Shown piece after piece: positions 1-7,047 of a stretch of DNA of 64,000 nt. The position numbers were made by a program, and so were the translations under genes. Source of the stretch: Saprospiraceae bacterium (GTDB taxonomy: Bacteria > Bacteroidota > Bacteroidia > Chitinophagales > Saprospiraceae); NCBI GenBank assembly GCA_026986005.1, contig JALSPK010000212.1, forward strand, positions 1-64,000, given 5' to 3'. Numbering within the stretch: position 1 is the stretch's first letter; each line of letters begins with the position of its first letter. The notes beneath the pieces are model-generated. The model was not told the origin of the DNA. It saw only the letters and a program-made list of their open reading frames with translations, and made no database searches.

Positions 1-231
1 TTTGGAAAAAACAATCTTTTTAATCTGAAATAATAAAGTGTGTGGGGGGGAGTAAAAAAAACGATAAAAATATTCAAGATGCCCTCGATAAACTCAATCA
101 ACTTATTTGCGTTGATTCTTCCCCCTATCTTTTTCTGCAACGAAGTGAAAGAAAAATATAAGGGGGAGCGCAGTGCATTGAGCATTGCAGAGGGAGCAAC
201 GTTGATAATCTCTATGAAATTCTTGATTGAT

Positions 232-265
232 TTTGTTTCAAATAAATTTGAAACGCTATTTAAAG
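232..265 (-). repeat. Hairpin repeat, copy A
   Basis: On the minus strand this reads CTTTAAATAGC, then a palindrome with arms GTTT and AAAC around the core CAAATTTATTTG. It matches copy C (361-394) except for one base in the left flank. It shares its left flank and core with copy B on the plus strand, whose outer stem is different but still pairs. The paired change suggests selection for the folded form. Confidence 0.7.
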
Positions 266-311
266 TAAACCATCGGAAATTCAAGAGTGCCTGTACATTA
301 GTCAGGGAAGG

Positions 312-343
312 CTTTAAATGGCATCGCAAATTTATTTGCGATG
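312..343 (+). repeat. Hairpin repeat, copy B
   Basis: This copy reads CTTTAAATGGC followed by CATCGCAAAT and ATTTGCGATG, a perfect 10-bp inverted repeat around two bases. The core CAAATTTATTTG is identical to copies A and C, which lie on the opposite strand. The outer arms are ATCG and CGAT here, against GTTT and AAAC in the other copies, so both arms changed together. Confidence 0.7.
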
Positions 344-360
344 TATAATGAGTGCCTTTT

Positions 361-394
361 TTTGTTTCAAATAAATTTGAAACGCCATTTAAAG
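361..394 (-). repeat. Hairpin repeat, copy C
   Basis: A near-exact second copy of the repeat at 232-265, on the same strand. The palindrome has 8-bp arms (GTTTCAAA and TTTGAAAC at 364-383) and the flank CTTTAAATGGC, which is identical to the flank of copy B. Confidence 0.7.
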
Positions 395-584
395 AGCTCG
401 CTGAATTGTAGAATATCATTGAACAGAGTACCGGTTAGGAAAGAGTAAAATTTAAAAATCGAAATCATAGGAATAAATCGAAAAGATGGAAAATTACGCT
501 GACTGAAGATTGCTGCAAGGAAGCGAAAATAATAATTCGCTCCAAGGCAAAGGTCTCCCAACCTCTTGACGAGTAGAAATAAAA

Positions 585-615
585 AAGCTTCTATAAAGGC
601 TGATTATAGAAGCTT
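585..615 (-). terminator. Rho-independent terminator
   Basis: A perfect 12-bp stem (AAGCTTCTATAA at 585-596 with its complement at 604-615) encloses a 7-base loop. On the minus strand the stem is followed by a T-rich run, so it fits termination of the lipoprotein gene that ends at 639. A T-run also follows on the plus strand, so it could act in both directions. Confidence 0.75.
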
Positions 616-638
616 ATAAGTGTGGTTTTTTTTTAATC

Positions 639-1070
639 TTATTGCTCTTTGAACTCTCTTGTTACTCTGTATGTGTTGGAATCCACGGGGCAAGTAAAAG
701 AAGCAAAGCTTATTTTTAGTTTTCCATTTAACATTTCTCCGCCACCAAATAATGTCTCTGAGTCGTATGAGAAATTTGAAATCTTAAATTTATTTTCATT
801 ATCAGATTCTAGTTTTCCTGAAAATGTAAATAGTTTATTGCCTTTATCATCTTTCATTGTGCCCAATAGATCTGTTTCATTTTCTTTTGTTATTACAGCT
901 GTTGCGGCATCTGTGTTGAGTAGTGTTTGTGTAGCTTCACAACTATAAGTTTTTATGTTACCATTGAAAGTCTTTATAAATTTGTCTATTGGTTTAGCAG
1001 GCTCTTCATCTTTTTGACAAGCAACGGTAAATATAGATACAGCAAATAGTAAAAATAGTATTTTCTTCAT
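639..1070 (-). CDS. Small lipoprotein of unknown function
   Basis: This 143-residue protein begins with a lysine-containing n-region, a hydrophobic stretch and a lipobox ending in TVAC, so Cys18 should be lipidated after signal peptidase II cleavage. The mature start (CQKDEE) is followed by an acidic linker and a beta-rich body with two cysteines (near the CEAT and FTCP segments) that could form a disulfide. I do not recognise a family. It is a monocistronic minus-strand gene with a strong terminator 24 bases past its stop, and it sits downstream of the sigma/barrel pair. Envelope localisation is well supported. The function is unknown. Confidence 0.85.
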   Translation of the reverse strand: MKKILFLLFAVSIFTVACQKDEEPAKPIDKFIKTFNGNIKTYSCEATQTLLNTDAATAVITKENETDLLGTMKDDKGNKLFTFSGKLESDNENKFKISNFSYDSETLFGGGEMLNGKLKISFASFTCPVDSNTYRVTREFKEQ

Positions 1071-1150
1071 GTCTTAAGTTTTTTAATAAATAAAATGTTT
1101 TTTATACAAATCCTTAAACGTCTTTGGTTATCAAAAATTGTAACATTTTT

Positions 1151-2518
1151 TTAAAACTTAAATCTACTTCCCAGTTTTATGCCGTAACTAAAATATTTTT
1201 GCTCCAATGGGTTTTTGTCTGCTCCAATACTATTTATATTGTATTTTATATTGGGTTCAAAATAGAAGCTATGATTTTTGTAGTCAAAAATCACTTTTAT
1301 ATTTGAAATAAAATTCAGACCTGTATTAGTTTTAAATATAGCTTCATCATTGATATTCACCGGATAATTATCAAAACCTATAATTTGACCCCTTTTGGCA
1401 AAAACAATATTGTAACTTAATCCGGAACTAAGTTGCAATTTCCAGTTACTGATATTCATCGAATAACCAATAGACAGAGGAATGTCAATAAAGTGATAAT
1501 AGTTATATATTACCTTGTCCCAATTTAATTGTTTGGCAACCTCTTTTAGGCTTCTCTCCACAGTTAAAGAACCATCTGAATTTGTGATTTCCTTTGTTAC
1601 ACCCTCTTTCTGTGAATATAAATTCAAGGAATCTTTACTTGTAAATCGCTCGTCAATCTGAGTGTAGTTTATTCCTGAACTGATAAATAGTCCTGATTTA
1701 TTTTTTAAATTAAAAGCGAGGTTTGCGTTTATTGCTTCAAGATATGATTCTGTTGTTTCTCTTATGGTTTTGTATTCTATGTAGCTTTTGTCAGTAGCCC
1801 TCAATGATTTATTTACCAATGCAAATCCGATTCCAATATCTAAGGATTTTTCCCAAGGTCTTGCGGGGCTTTTTACCCTTGTTTTTGTGATTTTCGGATC
1901 AAAATCAACCAACTTCAATTCGAAAATATTATCAGAACTCAGCAAATTGATACTATTTCTCAATCGAAGCATGTTATAACTCAATCTCTCTTCTGACCGT
2001 TCTTTCTTTGCATTTATATATCTCTCCTTACCTTCCAATATACTCATATGCTTTTCATCCCTTACTCTATTATCCTTGATGATATCTGCGTTTTTGTATA
2101 TGTCCAAAGTCTCTTTAGAAACAAAAAGGTTTGATTTAGAAACTATGTCTCTTGAATTATTCCTATTATTTCTAATACTAACGTTACCTGATTTAGTCTT
2201 TTTTAAATTGTTACTTTCCGTATTTTTGACAAGTTCCGTAATTAGACTTTTATCCTTGATTTTTTTAGTTTTTTCTTTTACTGCTGGTACATTTGTAGTT
2301 GCAATTTCAGAATCGGTATTTTTCGTATTAGATAATTGTGTGTTTAAAGAATATATAATTATTGGTATTATTAACAAAGGTACTAATAACCACCAAACCG
2401 GATATTTTTTATTTTTTTTATCTAATTTTCTTTCGATTCCTTTCCACAGTTCATTGGTATCAATCGGTACTTCGAGATCAACAAACATCTCTCTTATATC
2501 TTTTTCAAATTCTCCCAT
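1151..2518 (-). CDS. Putative anti-sigma/beta-barrel envelope protein
   Basis: This 455-residue protein starts 2 bases after the stop of the ECF sigma factor gene, so the two are probably translationally coupled. Residues 1-40 are short, charged and helical and contain the ELWKGIERKL segment typical of short cytoplasmic regions in Bacteroidota sigma-associated membrane proteins. One membrane helix follows (about 42-60). A polar Lys/Asn-rich linker runs to about residue 215. The rest alternates like an outer-membrane beta-barrel (GIGFALVNKSL, SSGINYTQI, LSSGLSYNI) and ends in an aromatic residue (RFKF). I infer an anti-sigma regulator whose C-terminus may insert in the outer membrane. The anti-sigma role rests on gene position, not on a recognised domain signature. 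Confidence 0.65.
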   Translation of the reverse strand: MGEFEKDIREMFVDLEVPIDTNELWKGIERKLDKKNKKYPVWWLLVPLLIIPIIIYSLNTQLSNTKNTDSEIATTNVPAVKEKTKKIKDKSLITELVKNTESNNLKKTKSGNVSIRNNRNNSRDIVSKSNLFVSKETLDIYKNADIIKDNRVRDEKHMSILEGKERYINAKKERSEERLSYNMLRLRNSINLLSSDNIFELKLVDFDPKITKTRVKSPARPWEKSLDIGIGFALVNKSLRATDKSYIEYKTIRETTESYLEAINANLAFNLKNKSGLFISSGINYTQIDERFTSKDSLNLYSQKEGVTKEITNSDGSLTVERSLKEVAKQLNWDKVIYNYYHFIDIPLSIGYSMNISNWKLQLSSGLSYNIVFAKRGQIIGFDNYPVNINDEAIFKTNTGLNFISNIKVIFDYKNHSFYFEPNIKYNINSIGADKNPLEQKYFSYGIKLGSRFKF

Positions 2519-2520
2519 AA

Positions 2521-3060
2521 TTAAATCGCCATTTTTTGAATTTCGAATAATTTTTCTTTTATCTTTACTTTTGCTCTTGTGAGTAATGCTCTAGAACTAC
2601 TCTCTTTAAGACCCAGTTCATCACCTATTTCCCTGTGGCTATAGCCATCTATCACGTACATATTAAAAACCTGCCTGTATTTATCCGGCAATTGGTTTAT
2701 TATTTTCATTATATCGTCCACATCAAATTTTTGATATATTTCAGGCATTTCATTTCTGTCATCCATCATAGTTTCAGGCATAACTTCTTTTGTCCTGTAT
2801 GATTTTCGTATTTTTTGTAATGCCGTATTCACTGTTATTTGTCTCATCCAAGCTTTGAATGCGTAAGGTTCGGATCTAAAATTTTGTATATTATTAAATA
2901 TCGAAATAAAAGCTTCTTGTATGATATCCTTAGCTTCACTTTCGTCACGCATATACCTTTTGCTTATCGCAAAGAGATATGGGGCAAAAGTATCTACCAA
3001 TGCTTTTTGTGATCTTCTATCATCATTTTTACATCCTATAATCAAATCTTTTACTTCCAA
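2521..3060 (-). CDS. RNA polymerase ECF sigma factor
   Basis: This 179-residue protein has the two domains of the extracytoplasmic function sigma-70 family. Region 2 lies around residues 25-90 (YMRDESEAKDIIQEAFIS, with the AWM motif that follows it). Region 4 lies around 120-172 (LPDKYRQVFNMYVIDGYSHREIGDEL, then ESSSRALLTRAK). Sigma-1.1 and region 3 are absent, as expected. The start is a TTG preceded by a good ribosome-binding site (AGAGGAAA), which supports this unusual start. The next gene encodes a membrane-anchored beta-barrel protein and is the likely partner. Which genes it controls cannot be read from the window. Confidence 0.92.
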   Translation of the reverse strand: MEVKDLIIGCKNDDRRSQKALVDTFAPYLFAISKRYMRDESEAKDIIQEAFISIFNNIQNFRSEPYAFKAWMRQITVNTALQKIRKSYRTKEVMPETMMDDRNEMPEIYQKFDVDDIMKIINQLPDKYRQVFNMYVIDGYSHREIGDELGLKESSSRALLTRAKVKIKEKLFEIQKMAI

Positions 3061-3103
3061 TTTCCTCTGTCTATGCGTTTTTTTATTAGTTATGTTAAAA
3101 CAA

Positions 3104-3164
3104 GGTCGGCAAATTATATTAGCGAAAACAAAAAGAACGAATAATTATTTTCTAATTGCCGACC
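3104..3164 (-). terminator. Hairpin between lipoprotein gene and sigma gene
   Basis: GGTCGGCAA at 3104-3112 pairs exactly with TTGCCGACC at 3156-3164, and TTA/TAA adds pairs across a one-base bulge. The loop is long and AT-rich. On the minus strand the stem is followed by TTGTTTTAAC, so it could end transcription of the large lipoprotein gene that stops at 3180. Because it lies upstream of the sigma gene it could instead be regulatory. Confidence 0.45.
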
Positions 3165-3179
3165 CGATTGATAGTCTTA

Positions 3180-4877
3180 TTATTCATTGTACACGGAGTA
3201 ATAAATTTTAATATTCGTAGTATCTGTTCCCGAAAATTGCGTTCTGACCTTTGCTTCAAGCCCTCCGACGATCATCCCGTTTTTGTTATATTCTTCTATG
3301 TAAATTCTGTGTTCTAGACCACTGTATATGTACAAACGTTCTCCTTTACTATTTTTAATTGTCGGAGTACAATTACAGTTGTTGATATTATACTCTCCAA
3401 CTCCCTTGAATGGGTAAGAATTTATTTCATAAAAAGCTTTACCTTTTTCAAAAGTCAATGAAAAAATATCTTTATCGTTATTTGTCAATTCCATTAGATA
3501 TGACTCATCTCCATATTGCATAAGGGCAAAGGGTTCTTGGCAAATATAAACTTCGTCTGCATCAAACACCTCTACCTCGTTTAATTTTGTTCTGTGAACT
3601 CCTGTGTTTAATTTTGTGTCAATATCAGTAGCAGTCCACTGTACATAATTTTCGGATTCTTTTATTATGACTGGAATACTAACATTTCCGTTTTCATCAA
3701 AAAAGTAAAAAAGAGAATCTTTGTCAGTGAATATCGTTACATATCCGTTTGAAATTATTTCATCGTCGCAGTTAAAAAACCCACCTGTAAAATTTAAGTT
3801 TTTATAGTCCTTTTCTATTGTAATAGTATTCTGCTGTTTTGCTTCAACATCAAATATATATGACTCATTGTCCAAATTCAACTCGATCTTACTTTTCTTA
3901 TTTGAGGGGATAAAACAGTGAATCATTCCTTTGTCATTTGCAGAAAGGCTAAGTTTGTAAGAGCTTTTAGTACTCAAAAAAGCCTTTGTAAATGGGAGAA
4001 AAGTATTTTGCGCTTCAATTTTTATTTCCGTCTTTTCAACAGGAAATCTTTTTGCAAAATTATATATTCCGGATTCTATTACTTCTGCATAATAGTACTG
4101 AATGCCATTTTCTTCAATTAAAATGGCAACTCCGGTTTCCATCCATTTATTTTTCTTAATATCAAATTTCCACAAAGTCAACTTTTCCTCTGTTTGTGAA
4201 ATAATAGGAGTTAATCCTAGCCTTAATTCTATAGTATTGTTCCCCCCAAGTTTTACGCTCTTCCCCAATTCATCCGTAATATTAATACTCAATGATCCAT
4301 AAGAGTCCAAGCCATAAAGCTTGAATCGTTTGGAATACCCTACAGGGTCTCCATACTGCTCTTCAGGAGAAGCAAGTGATGATACATAATTCCAATTCAT
4401 GATAATAGTACCTTTGTACTTATCACCATCTTTTTTAAATTCATCACCTGAAATTTGAATTTTATTCACTTCATCACCAACAATTTTATCTTTGTCATCA
4501 AAATTTATTATAGATGTTTTTCTAATCGGCTTTATAATAATTTTAATGTAGGACGTTGAACTAAGTTGCGGATAAAAAATCTTAATTGCGTCTTCAAATC
4601 CATTCATGTAAACACTAACTGACGATCCTTCTATATTGGCTTTAATATTATTAAAATAAAACACGCCGTTAAAATCCGTTTTTTGAGTGTATTCTCCTAT
4701 GACAACAGATGCTCCTTCTACCGGCATATCTCTAGTCGTAACAACTTTACCTTTTAAAGATGCAAAAACATATTTTTGCGTAGGAAATTCATTTTCATCT
4801 GTAGAAATGATATCTATATTTTTTCTACACGAAAGCACCCCTAAAATCAATATTATTCCTATTATATACTTATTCAT
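3180..4877 (-). CDS. Large lipoprotein with carboxypeptidase-like regulatory domain
   Basis: This 565-residue protein opens with a lipoprotein signal (LGVLSC, lipidated Cys17). Residues about 40-115 form a carboxypeptidase regulatory-like beta-sandwich (LKGKVVTTRDMPVEGASVVI, then TDFNGVFYFNNI), a common module of Bacteroidota surface proteins. The remaining ~450 residues are beta-rich with no catalytic motif that I can see. A Cys-Asn-Cys pair (NNCNCTP) occurs near the C-terminus. It is probably a surface or periplasmic lipoprotein. It lies upstream of the sigma gene on the same strand, separated by 119 bases with a hairpin, so it may be a separate unit. Confidence 0.8.
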   Translation of the reverse strand: MNKYIIGIILILGVLSCRKNIDIISTDENEFPTQKYVFASLKGKVVTTRDMPVEGASVVIGEYTQKTDFNGVFYFNNIKANIEGSSVSVYMNGFEDAIKIFYPQLSSTSYIKIIIKPIRKTSIINFDDKDKIVGDEVNKIQISGDEFKKDGDKYKGTIIMNWNYVSSLASPEEQYGDPVGYSKRFKLYGLDSYGSLSINITDELGKSVKLGGNNTIELRLGLTPIISQTEEKLTLWKFDIKKNKWMETGVAILIEENGIQYYYAEVIESGIYNFAKRFPVEKTEIKIEAQNTFLPFTKAFLSTKSSYKLSLSANDKGMIHCFIPSNKKSKIELNLDNESYIFDVEAKQQNTITIEKDYKNLNFTGGFFNCDDEIISNGYVTIFTDKDSLFYFFDENGNVSIPVIIKESENYVQWTATDIDTKLNTGVHRTKLNEVEVFDADEVYICQEPFALMQYGDESYLMELTNNDKDIFSLTFEKGKAFYEINSYPFKGVGEYNINNCNCTPTIKNSKGERLYIYSGLEHRIYIEEYNKNGMIVGGLEAKVRTQFSGTDTTNIKIYYSVYNE

Positions 4878-4953
4878 TTTCGTAGTTTCTTTTTATTTGT
4901 TGCTTCTATGATGTTATTATTATTCTAAATGCTGCATAAAGTTAGAAAAAAGT

Positions 4954-5027
4954 TTAAAAAAGATATAATTTTTATACACTTTTGCGTGTAATTTCAATAT
5001 TCACCTATATAAAAACAGGTGTTTTTT
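4954..5027 (+). promoter_or_regulatory. Candidate leader region of ftcD
   Basis: A near-consensus -7 element (CACTTTTG at 4977-4984, one mismatch to TAnnTTTG) sits inside the dyad TACAC-N6-GTGTA (4975-4990). It is followed by a weak hairpin (CACCT 5002-5006 with AGGTG 5017-5021) and six T. This could be a promoter overlapped by an operator, plus a weak attenuator, ahead of ftcD. The evidence is pattern only. Confidence 0.25.
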
Positions 5028-5062
5028 AAAATTCTAATAATTATTTAAAATAATAATATACA

Positions 5063-6745
5063 ATGAAAAAACTTATAGAATGTGTTCCGAATTTTAGTGA
5101 AGGACGAGATCTTACAATAATAAAAAAAATTACTGATGAAATAAAAAATTCCGATGGAGTCAAATTGTTAGATATTGATCCTGGACATGCCACGAACAGA
5201 ACTGTTGTGACATTTGTAGGTGAACCCGATGCTGTCGTTGATGCTGCGTACAAGGCAATCAAAAAAGCTGGGGAATTGATAGATATGTCAAAACATTCGG
5301 GAGAACATCCGCGCATGGGTGCAACAGATGTATGCCCATTTATACCTATTGCAAATATCACTATGGAAGAAACCGTCATTTATGCTAAAAAATTGGCAAA
5401 AAAAGTAGGAGAGGAATTAGGTATCCCAACTTATCTTTATGAAGAAGCCGCAACTAGCCCGGAAAGGAGGAATCTTGCAATAATAAGAGCCGGAGAGTAC
5501 GAAGGTCTGGAGAAGAAATTTGCAACGGGAAAACTACTCCCTGATTTTGGTGAAGCAAAATTCAATGTCAGATCCGGTGCTACTGTGATAGGTGCAAGAG
5601 ACTTTCTCGTTGCATATAATATCAATCTCAATACTACATCAACAAGACGGGCAAATTCTGTTGCATTTGATATTAGAGAGAAGGGAAGAATAAAAAGAGA
5701 AGGTAATCCTATATCCGGAAAAATAGTAAGAGACGCAAATGGAAATGCAGTAAGAGAACCAGGAACATTGAAATCAGTAAAAGCCATTGGTTGGTTTATC
5801 GAAGAATATGGTTTAGCCCAAGTATCGATGAATCTTACCAATATAAAAGTTACTCCTTTGCATAAAGCTTTTGAAGAAACAGTCAAAAGTGCTTCAAACA
5901 GAGGGATGAGAGTGACCGGAAGTGAATTGATAGGATTGGTTCCTAAGAAAGTATTGATAGATGCAGGGAAGTATTTCTTGGAAAAACAAGAAAGATCAAC
6001 AGGAATTCCTGAAGAAGATATTATATTTATAGCTGTAAAATCAATGGGATTGGATGAGCTTAAGCCTTTTGACCCTAGGAAAAAAGTGATAGAGTATTTG
6101 CTTGAAGATAATGGTAACAATAAATTGATTGAACTCACTATCAAGGGATTTGCAGATGAGACTTCAAGAGAAAGCCCTGCACCTGGTGGAGGTAGTATCG
6201 CTGCTTATTGTGGAGTGTTAGGTGCATCTTTGGGGACGATGGTTGCCAATCTGTCTGCTCACAAAAGAGGTTGGGATAATAGATGGAAAGAATTTTCCGA
6301 ATGGGCGCAAAAAGGACAAACTCTCAAGGACAAATTATTGTTTTTAGTCGATGAAGACACCAATGCATTCAATAAGATAATGGATGCGATCAGAATGCCT
6401 AAAACTACTAACACAGAGAAACAACTCCGAACTAATGCAATGGTAGAGGCTACCAAATACGCTATTAAAATCCCTTTTGATGTAATGAAAACATCGTTTG
6501 AAACATTAGATCTCCTCGACTATATGGCTAATGAGGGTAATCCCAACTCCGTATCAGATGCGGGCGTGGGAGCTCTATCCGTGAGAACTGCTGTTGAAGG
6601 TGCATTTATGAATGTAAAAATTAATTGCAAAGACCTGAAAGATGAAGATTTTGTAAACAATATACTAAAACAAGGAAATAAAATAATGGATTTGACCAGT
6701 AAAAAGGTTGATGAGATATTGAAGGTAGTATATGATAAGATGTGA
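5063..6745 (+). CDS. ftcD: Glutamate formiminotransferase / formiminotetrahydrofolate cyclodeaminase
   Basis: This 560-residue bifunctional enzyme catalyses the last step of histidine breakdown. It moves the formimino group from N-formimino-glutamate to tetrahydrofolate, then deaminates the product to methenyl-tetrahydrofolate. Residues about 1-300 are the transferase (start KKLIECVPNFSEGRD, SGEHPRMGATDVCPF). Residues about 345-560 are the helical cyclodeaminase (ESPAPGGGSIAAYCG). The full length matches the two-domain form seen in mammals and several Bacteroidota. The gene stands alone: no other histidine-utilisation gene is in the window. It ends 25 bases before copy 1 of the dispersed repeat. 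Confidence 0.95.
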   Translation: MKKLIECVPNFSEGRDLTIIKKITDEIKNSDGVKLLDIDPGHATNRTVVTFVGEPDAVVDAAYKAIKKAGELIDMSKHSGEHPRMGATDVCPFIPIANITMEETVIYAKKLAKKVGEELGIPTYLYEEAATSPERRNLAIIRAGEYEGLEKKFATGKLLPDFGEAKFNVRSGATVIGARDFLVAYNINLNTTSTRRANSVAFDIREKGRIKREGNPISGKIVRDANGNAVREPGTLKSVKAIGWFIEEYGLAQVSMNLTNIKVTPLHKAFEETVKSASNRGMRVTGSELIGLVPKKVLIDAGKYFLEKQERSTGIPEEDIIFIAVKSMGLDELKPFDPRKKVIEYLLEDNGNNKLIELTIKGFADETSRESPAPGGGSIAAYCGVLGASLGTMVANLSAHKRGWDNRWKEFSEWAQKGQTLKDKLLFLVDEDTNAFNKIMDAIRMPKTTNTEKQLRTNAMVEATKYAIKIPFDVMKTSFETLDLLDYMANEGNPNSVSDAGVGALSVRTAVEGAFMNVKINCKDLKDEDFVNNILKQGNKIMDLTSKKVDEILKVVYDKM

Positions 6746-6767
6746 TATTAGATAAAGAAAAAGCTGA

Positions 6768-6930
6768 TATCAAACCGTTATCAAGATGGAGAAATAGTAA
6801 AAAGAATTAGATTTTGCTTATTCAATGAAAAAAATCTTTGCATAGCTTTAGCTAAGGAAATATTTTTTAAAAATAAAGAAGTGAAAACCAAGCTTTTTAT
6901 AATCATCATATTGGTAGCGCTTTGGTGTAA
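6768..6930 (+). repeat. Dispersed repeat with terminal inverted repeats, copy 1
   Basis: This ~160-bp intergenic element lines up over its whole length with 59789-59943. Shared segments include CAAACCGTTATCAAGAT at the left end, ATGAAAAAAATCTTTG, TAGCTTTAGCTA and CTTTTTATAATCA. The ends form an imperfect inverted repeat (13 of 17 positions by my count), and the middle holds a small conserved palindrome (TAGC/GCTA). It is non-coding and MITE-like. It fills most of the 302-base gap between ftcD and the next gene. Confidence 0.75.
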
Positions 6931-6975
6931 AATAAAATATTATAAAAAAGAATATGCAAAAAATAATGGGGTAGT

Positions 6976-7008
6976 TTTGAAACGATTGTAAATATCGTTG
7001 TATCTTTA
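6976..7008 (+). promoter_or_regulatory. Candidate Bacteroidota promoter
   Basis: TTTG at 6976-6979, a 21-base spacer and TATCTTTA at 7001-7008 fit the Bacteroidota -33/-7 pattern (TTTG, TAnnTTTG) with one mismatch. This would give a leader of roughly 30 bases before the start codon at 7048. Confidence 0.4.
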
Positions 7009-7047
7009 TGATAGTTTTTATTGATTAAAATTTAATACTAATCCATC

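Larger units (their letters stand above)
1..638. other. Gene-free stretch with hairpin repeats
   Basis: No convincing gene is visible here. The longest open frames (about 100 codons on the plus strand from 40 and 64 codons on the minus strand near 367-561) look like no known family and run straight through the palindromic repeats, so I treat them as chance. The stretch holds three related hairpin repeats (232-265, 312-343, 361-394), a run of seven G at 44-50, and at its right end a terminator for the minus-strand lipoprotein gene. Confidence 0.6.

Noticed and set aside
44-50. Run of seven G as a phase-variation tract
   Set aside because: No credible gene reads through it, unlike the eight-C tract at 34617-34624.
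40-348. Open frame of 102 codons
   Set aside because: It starts with GTG, resembles no family and runs through two hairpin repeats. Composition and position suggest a chance frame.
367-561. Minus-strand open frame of 64 codons
   Set aside because: It has no ribosome-binding site or recognisable protein, overlaps hairpin copy C and lies in repeat-bearing gene-free DNA.
2076-2582. Hydrophobic plus-strand frame opposite the sigma/barrel genes
   Set aside because: Its hydrophobicity comes from Lys/Asn/Asp-rich coding on the minus strand. It spans the junction of two real genes.
5437-6144. Long minus-strand frame inside ftcD
   Set aside because: It is a shadow of the strongly conserved ftcD frame on the other strand and has no independent support.
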